Of a stretch of DNA of 6,056 bases, positions 1-5,819 are shown one piece after another. The stretch spans positions 1 to 6,056 of the forward strand of contig USLW01000137.1 of NCBI GenBank assembly GCA_900555605.1. Direction: 5' to 3'. Positions within the stretch are counted from its first letter, which is position 1, and every line of letters starts with the position of its first letter. The notes beneath the pieces are model-generated. The model worked only from the letters and a program-made list of their open reading frames with translations, did not search any database and was not told the DNA's origin. This stretch comes from an uncultured Clostridium sp. (GTDB lineage Bacteria; Bacillota; Clostridia; UBA1212; UBA1255). A program made the translations under genes and the position numbers.

Positions 1-227
1 AGCAGGCACGCCGCCGCGGTAACCCATCTGCGCCGGATATACTGACGCTTCGCACGCTGCTGTGCTTTCCCGTATATGGTTTGATCCATTTGCTTTTCTG
101 CATATGCCTTTGCCGCGCGGCTCTCCGCGGGATCGGCATTGACAGCAGAAACGGAGAAATCCTTTAAAAGCATCTCTGTCTCAGAGATACTCAGCTTCTC
201 TAATATGTCAATCAGACTTTTGGCCAT
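1..227 (-). CDS. Probable anti-sigma factor, N-terminal part (cut by window edge)
   Basis: The first 75 codons of a gene that continues beyond base 1. The ATG at 227-225 follows a strong AGGAGGTG ribosome binding site with a 6-nt spacer, and the frame stays open to the edge. It overlaps the 3' end of the ECF sigma gene by 20 bp, an arrangement that implies translational coupling. The visible protein begins MAKSLIDILEKLS, has a charged cytoplasmic-type stretch, then a basic segment (QRAKRQYIRRRW, about residues 57-68) followed by VTAAACL. This looks like positive-inside residues just before a transmembrane helix. A short cytoplasmic domain followed by one membrane segment is the usual form of anti-sigma factors encoded directly after ECF sigma genes. 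The assignment rests on position and this topology; no specific anti-sigma family motif was recognised, and the extracellular sensor part lies outside the window. Confidence 0.72.
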   Translation of the reverse strand, partial: MAKSLIDILEKLSISETEMLLKDFSVSAVNADPAESRAAKAYAEKQMDQTIYGKAQQRAKRQYIRRRWVTAAACL

Positions 228-783
228 GATCCACACCTCCTAAAGATCTTTTCAGCTTTTTCAGCGCACGATATACTCTTAAATTCACTGCATTTTCAGA
301 GAGCGAAAGTCGTTCTGCAACAGATTTACTGCTCTCCATCAGATAGTATCTGCGTATGATGATCTCCCGATCCGGTTCTCCTAAGTTTTGGATTGCACTG
401 AGCAGGGCCGCACGTTCCTCCTCCTTTTCCAGTTCTTCCTCTCCGCAGAAGCAATATGCGAGGCGGTCGCAGTCTGGCAATTCATCAAAGCAAATCTCTT
501 CTCCCCGCGCGTTTTTACGGCGCAGCATATCCACCGACTGATTCTTGGCAATGACGCACAGATATGATTTTAAACTTCCTTTTTTTAAATCAATTTTTTC
601 CCGACTATTATACAGTCTTAGGAATGTATCACTGATGCATTCCTCAATATCTGATTTCGTCAAATGCGCTGTCAGCCGATTCGAGATAATCGTATATACC
701 AATCCCGTATACGTGTCCATAATCATTTTGATCCCCTGGTGCGGAGCTGTCTGCAGCATCCGTAAAAGTTCACTCTCCCGCAT
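208..783 (-). CDS. ECF-type RNA polymerase sigma factor (sigma-70 family)
   Basis: A 191-residue protein with the two-domain layout of extracytoplasmic-function sigma factors, which direct RNA polymerase to stress or envelope promoters once released from an anti-sigma factor. Region 2 spans about residues 20-92, with DIEECISDTFLRLY (core binding) and the -10 recognition segment LKSYLCVIAKNQSVDMLRRK. An acidic linker with three Cys (C105, C111, C113) and a Glu-rich run follows. Region 4 spans about 124-183, with the helix-turn-helix SSKSVAERLSLSENAVNLRVYRALKKL. Length is normal for the class. I chose the ATG at 783 because relatives begin with a short M-x-E-x-x-LL segment and an AGGTG lies 5 nt upstream. 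A GTG at 810, with GAAAGGA 8 nt upstream, would add nine residues and cannot be excluded. The overlapping downstream gene is its likely anti-sigma partner, and an ECF-type promoter upstream suggests autoregulation. Confidence 0.92.
   Translation of the reverse strand: MRESELLRMLQTAPHQGIKMIMDTYTGLVYTIISNRLTAHLTKSDIEECISDTFLRLYNSREKIDLKKGSLKSYLCVIAKNQSVDMLRRKNARGEEICFDELPDCDRLAYCFCGEEELEKEEERAALLSAIQNLGEPDREIIIRRYYLMESSKSVAERLSLSENAVNLRVYRALKKLKRSLGGVDHGQKSD
234..241 (-). promoter_or_regulatory. Ribosome binding site of the probable anti-sigma gene
   Basis: AGGAGGTG on the minus strand, 6 nt before the ATG at 227, inside the coding sequence of the sigma gene. It fixes the start of the downstream gene and shows that the 20-bp overlap is a real gene junction. 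Confidence 0.8.
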
Positions 784-834
784 ATTCGCACCTGCCGTTT
801 CATGTAGCACATGAGATATCCTTTCAATTATTAA

Positions 835-860
835 TACGCAAAAAAAATAAAAATCTTTCA
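835..860 (-). promoter_or_regulatory. ECF-type promoter of the sigma/anti-sigma operon
   Basis: Minus strand: TGAAAG (860-855), a 16-nt spacer (854-839), then CGTA (838-835). The known consensus for Bacillus SigW-like ECF factors is TGAAAC-N16-CGTA, so only the last -35 base differs. The spacer is almost entirely T, a feature known to favour some ECF sigma factors. The predicted start is near 828, just before the GAAAGGA at 825-819. The position directly before an ECF sigma gene fits autoregulation, but this is read from sequence only. Confidence 0.6.
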
Positions 861-867
861 GGAAACT

Positions 868-899
868 GGCATACAGCTATAAATTTATAGCTGTATGCC
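868..899. repeat. Perfect 32-bp palindrome between the protease and sigma genes
   Basis: The half-site GGCATACAGCTATAAA (868-883) is followed with no gap by its exact reverse complement (884-899). It starts 40 bp after the protease stop and ends 8 bp before the -35 of the ECF promoter. As RNA it would form a hairpin of about 14 bp with a four-base AATT loop. It may help end protease transcription, but its T-rich run begins about a dozen bases downstream instead of directly after the stem, so it is not a classic intrinsic terminator. A dimeric regulator's operator is the alternative. Confidence 0.85.
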
Positions 900-910
900 G
901 CATAATTTTC

Positions 911-935
911 TAAAAAGCATGAATAGCAACATGCT
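911..935 (-). terminator. Short terminator-like hairpin after the protease gene
   Basis: On the minus strand AGCATG (935-930), an 8-nt loop and CATGCT (921-916) form a 6-bp stem whose final base begins a TTTTT run (916-912). It lies 4-9 nt after the stop codon of the protease gene. The stem is short and only half GC, so termination here is probably partial; the palindrome just downstream may add to it. Confidence 0.4.
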
Positions 936-938
936 GTC

Positions 939-1625
939 TTAGTGGCTGAACCTCCGGATATTGCTATTAATTGTATTTTTGCAATAATCGCACAGCATTA
1001 GATTTTCTACAACATCTGGTGTTCCTTTATTGGCCCCATATATACAATCATCATTTTGTCCAGGCTTCAAGGGCCCCTTATTATGGTCCTCCGCCATATA
1101 CAAATGCCCAATCTCATGTATGACTGTCTGCTCCATCTTTACAATTGCCCTATGTTGTCCCGATATGATGATTTTTCCATACGGCTTGCTTGTTAATCCG
1201 AATGTAACCGGCTTGCCGCTATTCGGGTCATATTCCCACAGATGGGCCCCGTCTTGTATATCACAGGTATAATGGCCGGTTAATAATATTTTAGCCGTAT
1301 GATTTAGGTCGGGATTGGACATATAATGCAACATTTTACTAAGATTCTTATGATGGTATTCAGCACCTTCAGATGGGGGCTCATTTGTGCAATTATCGCC
1401 GCAGGCACAAGCCTGTCTGGCCAAATTTCCTTGCTGGCAGCGCATCTCCCCATTTGACATAGTCGTCTCCGGATATGATTCTACTTGATGATATCCATAT
1501 GCAAGAATATCAGCGCCAAATCTTTCCTGATAAAAATCTCTCGCATTCTCAAATATTTCATACCGATTCCTGTAAAAGGAATGATTCCTAAATGCTTTAT
1601 CATAATTCACCTCAAGCCGCATGGT
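939..1625 (-). other. Metzincin-like catalytic domain of the secreted protease
   Basis: Residues 961-1188. The zinc site reads HEIGHLYMAEDH (1130-1141): two His ligands and the catalytic Glu are clear. The third ligand is either Asp1140, at the usual metzincin spacing, or His1141, one residue later. The Gly usual at position 8 is Met. ENLML (Met1170) is the candidate Met-turn, followed by CDYC (Cys1172, Cys1175); CIYG (Cys1154) lies between. The domain has eight Cys in total, four of them clustered at 1023-1039 as C-x9-C-x-C-x3-C, which suits disulfide bonding outside the cell. The order HHKN, LLTGH, HEIGH, CIYG, LMLC matches my recollection of secreted clostridial zinc proteases. Confidence 0.75.
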
Positions 1626-4505
1626 CAGATTCACCGGCTCCAGAATCCATTCGTCCAGATAGACATCATTATCCGAATAATTTCGTTGCTCTAATATCAC
1701 GCCGTTGCTTGACGAATTGGAAACCAGGGACGCGACCTTCTGTGGATTATTATTTTCTCCTGTTTTCGGAATCAGCTTTACCGCTCCGCCTCCTGTGGAG
1801 ACGGCCCTCCAGAAAAGTCCGTTCCCCTGCGACATGGCATCCTGTTTGATTTTTGCTCCGCTGGCAGTGGAATTGCCTTCCACCCGCATATACAGCTTCG
1901 TCATTAAAGACTGTATCGTATAATATCCGCTTTGACGGTCCAGCTCAAATTTCCACACCTGCGTCGCCCCGAGATGCCCGGCCCATTGATGGAGCTGCGT
2001 TCCGGAGGCATAAGATTTCTCCAGAATATCTACATATTTATTCGTCTCCCTGTTTTTGATCCGATATAAGCCGTTGGCAGCGGCCGTTACCTGGATATCG
2101 ATCTCCGCGGAAAGAGAGCGGTCATAGTAGGAAGCAACGGAGATCGTAGCAGTCCCCGGCGCCTTCGCCGTAATCACACCTTCCGCAGATACCTCCGCTA
2201 CCCGTGGCGCGGAAGATTCCCAAACAGCTGTCTGTAAGATAAAATGAGGGCTGTATATCGCATGATCAAATTGTATCACATCGCCTAAACCGAAATAACG
2301 GATATCATGATTGTATATCAAAGCCCCCTGGGGCGCCTGTTGAAGGAGTTCAAATGCCCAGCGGCAGCTAAGCTGGCTTTCCGGTCCGGCCCCACCCACC
2401 GCAATACCGGCCGAGCTCGTTGTAGAATTGCCGGAAACATATAGATACTGAAATCCGCTTCCCGTCTTAATCATATATGTATCGGCGTTTGCATAATAAA
2501 TTTCCCATTGCCCCGCTGCATTGACTCCGGTTAAAGTATCGCTGCCTTCAGAAGCAATTGCCGTAAGGTCGCCGGTGACCTGCAGCGCCATATTCGGCTT
2601 GTGCATGGGCCGCAGTGAATATTTGCCTTCACCGAGATAAAACACCTTCCAAAGCTGCGGCAGCTTTTGTTCTAAATCAGTGCCGGTATATTTGCTCCGT
2701 TGTTCCGTTGGGGACAGCTCGGCGATGGCGCTGTTCCGGACATTCATATATAAGCTGCTGTTATCATTTTTGATATAATAAACCCCATTGCAAAGGGTAA
2801 TATAAATTGTACAGAAATCAATTGCCACGGTACCGTCCGGTTTGTTAAAGCACGCATAAAAGGAGGCACGTCCGGCTTTGTTCGCGGATACGACTCCGCT
2901 GCTGCTGATAGAAGCATAGTTTGATGAATAGGTTCCCCATGTCACAGCCTTTCCCGCCGGACTTGTCTGTGCCTGCAGGCTGAAAACGGTTCCCTCATTT
3001 ACGGAAGACATTGCCGGCTGTATAATTCGGATGGATTCCGTATATTGCATGGTGACAAACGGCAGCAGATTCGTATTCGTATAGTTCGATGAATTAAATC
3101 CCTTTTTACGGGCCGGATCTGTCTCGTTTATATTTTTCAGCATAAATCCCTTATACGGATTATATGTTCCGCTCTTCCATCCCTTTACAAGCGCCGTTAT
3201 GTTAAAATGCGCTGTTTCGTTATATGCCGGCGTTGCAGTAGACAGATACGTCGTGTAGCTGTTTCCCGACGTATTATTCCAGGTCGCCGTATTTTCACTC
3301 CAGGTATTTCCGTTAAACGCATATGCCATAATGGTTTCCGAAGGCGTACCGGTGGCCTCGTCTGCATGATAAGTCACATTTGTAATACTGTCTGCACTTA
3401 AACTCTGATACAGAGAACTGTTATACAGCCCTGGCAGCCTGACTAAAATTCTTCCGACCTTATAATTGCTGTCAGCATAGCCGGCGTGGTCAAACTGCCA
3501 TGTTCCCGTAGCCAAATCCGGCTTTCCCGAATAGATTGTGGTATCTTCTATATAGGCCCTCGAATCCGCCGACCGGACGATAAAATCAAACTCCAGATCT
3601 GACCAGTTGGCATTTGCCGACAAGGGATTCTCAATCGTAAGCGTCATCAGATAATCCTCTGCCTCGCGGACTGCTGAAACGGTAAGAGTCCCGGCAATCC
3701 CCATAAGGTTCTCATCATATACCACCGGCGTGCCGATTTCAATTCTTGTATCACTCTGTGCGTTTTCAGCAAGATAATAGCCGTAATCTGCTTCAAAAAC
3801 CCGCATGCCGTTTGTCTGCAGCATAAATTGAAAAGATTGCTTTCCTCCTAAAGCAGCGTTCTCATCTCGTTTGATCTTGCATTTGAGGCCCTGCAGCGTT
3901 GGGATATAAGAAATATCCGTGTCCATACCAGAGGCCTTTCTATATACCACAGTCTCCTTCGCACCGCTGGTCTGCAGCTGCGCGGCTTTGGTCTGCAGCG
4001 CTTTTTGTTTTGCTAAATGATTTGCATACGGCTGCAAAGCAATGCACAAATCTTGATAGGCTAATTGAACGCCGCGAAGGCCGAATGTTTTAGGGAAAAA
4101 TGTTTTAACATCATTGTCCGCCACCTGATATTGAAACGCGTGGTTTGCCGAAAGCGCTGTGAGACGCAGGTCCTTATCCTTCACAAAGCCGTCTTCATCT
4201 ACATATTTTACCGGCTGCGAAAAAATGTAAGCGGTTCTTGAGCCATCCTCATTTTTATAAATAATCGTGGACAGATCCGTTTCCAGCTCCACCATACGGC
4301 GGATATGCGTTTCCGCGGAGATATCGGAAGTTTTGATTATATAAGGCGTTTCCTGCAGCCGTTCAAACCTTTCCGTCCGGAAAACAGGTGCCGCTTGTTT
4401 TTGTTCCGCAGAATCTGCGGAATTCGCAAATCCAGTTAAATTGGAAAATATAACAAATAATAGCAAGACAGATAAAAAGCGATATTGCAACTTACGGTAA
4501 TGCAT
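939..4505 (-). CDS. Secreted multidomain metzincin-like zinc protease with DNRLRE, BIG2 and RICIN domains
   Basis: A 1188-residue exported protein. The start is the ATG at 4505, 7 nt after an AGGAG site and directly before a signal peptide (RKLQYRF, then LSVLLLFVIF, cleavage near residues 27-30). The open frame extends up to a TTG at 4562, but that start has no signal peptide behind it. Domain order: about 60-310, an N-terminal region like that of WapA/RHS wall proteins (NEDGSRTAYIFSQPVKYVDEDG); about 318-488, a DNRLRE-type domain (ATWNNT, FNITALVKGWKSG); 491-570 BIG2; 572-722 RICIN-type beta-trefoil; 725-806 BIG2-like; 809-957 RICIN; 961-1188, a catalytic domain with HEIGH at 1130-1134. No LPXTG or membrane anchor is present, so the protein is released or held by its lectin-like domains. 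It probably cleaves extracellular proteins, perhaps glycoproteins; the substrate is unknown. It is flanked by its own promoter and a terminator-like hairpin, so it appears monocistronic. Confidence 0.88.
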   Translation of the reverse strand: MHYRKLQYRFLSVLLLFVIFSNLTGFANSADSAEQKQAAPVFRTERFERLQETPYIIKTSDISAETHIRRMVELETDLSTIIYKNEDGSRTAYIFSQPVKYVDEDGFVKDKDLRLTALSANHAFQYQVADNDVKTFFPKTFGLRGVQLAYQDLCIALQPYANHLAKQKALQTKAAQLQTSGAKETVVYRKASGMDTDISYIPTLQGLKCKIKRDENAALGGKQSFQFMLQTNGMRVFEADYGYYLAENAQSDTRIEIGTPVVYDENLMGIAGTLTVSAVREAEDYLMTLTIENPLSANANWSDLEFDFIVRSADSRAYIEDTTIYSGKPDLATGTWQFDHAGYADSNYKVGRILVRLPGLYNSSLYQSLSADSITNVTYHADEATGTPSETIMAYAFNGNTWSENTATWNNTSGNSYTTYLSTATPAYNETAHFNITALVKGWKSGTYNPYKGFMLKNINETDPARKKGFNSSNYTNTNLLPFVTMQYTESIRIIQPAMSSVNEGTVFSLQAQTSPAGKAVTWGTYSSNYASISSSGVVSANKAGRASFYACFNKPDGTVAIDFCTIYITLCNGVYYIKNDNSSLYMNVRNSAIAELSPTEQRSKYTGTDLEQKLPQLWKVFYLGEGKYSLRPMHKPNMALQVTGDLTAIASEGSDTLTGVNAAGQWEIYYANADTYMIKTGSGFQYLYVSGNSTTSSAGIAVGGAGPESQLSCRWAFELLQQAPQGALIYNHDIRYFGLGDVIQFDHAIYSPHFILQTAVWESSAPRVAEVSAEGVITAKAPGTATISVASYYDRSLSAEIDIQVTAAANGLYRIKNRETNKYVDILEKSYASGTQLHQWAGHLGATQVWKFELDRQSGYYTIQSLMTKLYMRVEGNSTASGAKIKQDAMSQGNGLFWRAVSTGGGAVKLIPKTGENNNPQKVASLVSNSSSNGVILEQRNYSDNDVYLDEWILEPVNLTMRLEVNYDKAFRNHSFYRNRYEIFENARDFYQERFGADILAYGYHQVESYPETTMSNGEMRCQQGNLARQACACGDNCTNEPPSEGAEYHHKNLSKMLHYMSNPDLNHTAKILLTGHYTCDIQDGAHLWEYDPNSGKPVTFGLTSKPYGKIIISGQHRAIVKMEQTVIHEIGHLYMAEDHNKGPLKPGQNDDCIYGANKGTPDVVENLMLCDYCKNTINSNIRRFSH
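1635..3035 (-). repeat. Two tandem BIG2+RICIN modules within the protease
   Basis: Protein-level repeat: residues 491-722 and 725-957 each hold an Ig-like BIG2 domain followed by a ricin-type beta-trefoil. Matching landmarks are SGVVSANKAGRASF and EGVITAKAPGTATI in the BIG2 parts; NGVYYIKN and NGLYRIKN opening the trefoils; YLYVSGNSTTSSAGI and LYMRVEGNSTASGAKI later in them. The copies are well diverged, so this is an old duplication or the joining of similar modules. Ricin-type trefoils often bind carbohydrate, which suggests the module targets the protease to glycans. Confidence 0.7.
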
Positions 4506-4646
4506 CGTGATTCTCCTCTCCCTGTCACTCTTTTTTATGTATAAAGCAAGTCCGATCTTCAAGCGGTTTCACAGTCGCAAGGGAATCACCGTCTCTCATA
4601 TAAAATCAATTTCACGAATAAATTTTCTCACGTTTTTCCAGTAGAT
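4506..4646 (-). promoter_or_regulatory. Long 5' leader of the protease mRNA with possible SD-sequestering helix
   Basis: From the predicted start near 4646 to the ATG there are about 140 nt without a convincing reading frame. GTGATTCCCT (4589-4580) can pair with AGGAGAATCAC (4517-4507): ten pairs and one bulged A. The second strand contains the Shine-Dalgarno sequence, so this pairing would hide it. I could not match the leader to a known riboswitch class. The transcription start and the fold are inferred. Confidence 0.4.
4513..4518 (-). promoter_or_regulatory. Ribosome binding site deciding the protease start
   Basis: GAGGAG on the minus strand, 7 nt before the ATG at 4505. It favours this ATG over the in-frame TTG at 4562 and places the start exactly at the signal peptide. 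Confidence 0.85.
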
Positions 4647-4652
4647 GTCATT

Positions 4653-4681
4653 ATTTTACAAAACCTCCGCCAGATTGTCAA
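4653..4681 (-). promoter_or_regulatory. Sigma-A promoter of the protease gene
   Basis: Minus strand: TTGACA (4681-4676), a 17-nt spacer, then TAAAAT (4658-4653). The -35 is perfect, the -10 is one base off TATAAT, and the spacing is ideal. Transcription would begin near 4646. It starts 39 bp after the AraC stop, so the protease need not depend on read-through from the regulator gene. Confidence 0.8.
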
Positions 4682-4720
4682 CAGAAATTTTAACACGCCG
4701 GAACCGGCCGGGGCCGCGTC

Positions 4721-5797
4721 TCACACCCCGGTCAGCAGCCGTTTCAACGGCACCGCATAATTCCGGCGGTACTCCGCGGGCGTCATACCCATATGCTTTT
4801 TAAATACCCGGGAAAAATAAACCGGCGCATCATAGCCGAGGATGTCGGAAATTTCGCTGACCTTTTTGTCGCTGCGCGCCAGCATTTCGCAGGCCTTGGA
4901 CAGCTTCACCTCCCGGAGCATATCCGTAAACGTATAGCCGGTGCTTTGTTTGATCAGTCTGCTGAGATACGGAACGGAATAGTTAAAATGCGCGGCCGTG
5001 TCTTTCAGCGTCACCTCTTGGAAGCGATCCCGGATATAATTTCGGATCGCGTACAGGATTTCAGCATTCGGCTCGTCATATTCGGACAGGCCGGCAATGT
5101 CCCTCTGCTCGCGCAGCAGACAATAGAAGGCTTCCAGCAGCAGCGTTTTTTTCAGCGGGGAGCTGTATTCGTCCTTTACCACCCCTTCGAGAAGCAAAGC
5201 CTCCAAAATACGGTTGAGCTTTTCGCTGCCCGCAGGAAAAAACAGATACCGGTACGCCCGGCCGCCTCTGAGCGATTTGCTGAGAAAAGAGGAAAGTATG
5301 TTTTCTTCGGATAGAAATTTTGAAAAGGTTCTGTCAAACGCCGATTTTTTAATCAGGATATTGGCTATGACGCTGTCGTCAAATATACCGATGGCGTGGC
5401 TGACATCCGGCGGTATGATACAGACGCTGCCGTCTGTCATGGCAAAAGAGGTTCCGTCCATATAATTGTATCCGGTCCCGCTGAGTACATAAATCATCTC
5501 ATAAAAGCCGTGTACATGCTTAAACAGGGGATGATAGCGCATGTGCTTTGCCACTACAATATCATCGTCAAACGGATACCACAGATCCCGCACCGCCTCC
5601 GGATTCTGCATTGGATTGACCTCCGGCCACCAATAATCCTCCGGCCGGGCGCCCTTTTCTATGATCTCCTGCCGCAGCGCCTGCAGACGTTCCGGGAAAT
5701 GCGCCTGATCCGCTAAAATCTCATGATATCTCCGGTATACCAGTTCCGATTCGCTGTATATCTCAAAATAGTTTTTCAGCACCTCGCTATGGATCAT
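4721..5797 (-). CDS. AraC-family transcriptional regulator with N-terminal cupin (YesN-like)
   Basis: A 358-residue cytoplasmic regulator. Residues about 75-160 form a cupin-type ligand-binding domain: HVHGFYEMIYVLSGTGYNYM carries the His and Glu residues usual in the first cupin motif, and GSVCIIPPDVSHAI is the second. Residues about 243-346 are the AraC DNA-binding domain with two helix-turn-helix units. The first is around LKDTAAHFNYSVPYLSRLIKQSTG; the second is around VSEISDILGYDAPVYFSRVFKKHMG, ending MTPAEYRR, the family signature. Such proteins usually bind a sugar or small metabolite and activate a neighbouring carbohydrate-use operon; the ligand here is unknown. The ATG at 5797 is the only start in its region. 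Its ribosome site is weak, GGAG with an 11-nt gap. It lies 22 bp after a glycosidase-like gene on the same strand, which is its most likely target or operon partner, and it has its own sigma-A promoter. By eye, base composition is more GC-rich than in the protease gene. Confidence 0.93.
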   Translation of the reverse strand: MIHSEVLKNYFEIYSESELVYRRYHEILADQAHFPERLQALRQEIIEKGARPEDYWWPEVNPMQNPEAVRDLWYPFDDDIVVAKHMRYHPLFKHVHGFYEMIYVLSGTGYNYMDGTSFAMTDGSVCIIPPDVSHAIGIFDDSVIANILIKKSAFDRTFSKFLSEENILSSFLSKSLRGGRAYRYLFFPAGSEKLNRILEALLLEGVVKDEYSSPLKKTLLLEAFYCLLREQRDIAGLSEYDEPNAEILYAIRNYIRDRFQEVTLKDTAAHFNYSVPYLSRLIKQSTGYTFTDMLREVKLSKACEMLARSDKKVSEISDILGYDAPVYFSRVFKKHMGMTPAEYRRNYAVPLKRLLTGV

Positions 5798-5819
5798 AAA
5801 GCCGTCAGCTCCGTATTTA

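Noticed and set aside
356..814. Plus-strand open frames opposite the sigma gene
   Set aside because: They mirror the clear ECF sigma gene, give low-complexity Ser/Arg-rich translations and have no convincing ribosome sites.
1030..4093. Several plus-strand open frames of 60-85 codons opposite the protease gene
   Set aside because: They are antisense shadows of a long, well-supported coding sequence and show no recognisable domains.
939..4505. Contact-dependent toxin of WapA type
   Set aside because: There are no YD/RHS repeats, no toxin tip and no adjacent immunity gene; the C-terminus is a protease domain.
4506..4562. Upstream TTG start adding 19 residues to the protease
   Set aside because: It would bury the signal peptide behind a charged extension, and the ATG at 4505 has an excellent ribosome site.
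4560..4620. ECF promoter candidates in the protease leader (TGAAAT and TGAAAC)
   Set aside because: No CGTA-like -10 follows at 16-17 nt, and a near-perfect sigma-A promoter already explains transcription.
4506..4646. Cyclic-di-GMP riboswitch in the protease leader
   Set aside because: The conserved GEMM core elements were not found.
4684..4720. GC-rich inverted repeat after the AraC stop as a terminator
   Set aside because: GCCG-GTTC-CGGC can form only a very short stem and has no T-run after it.
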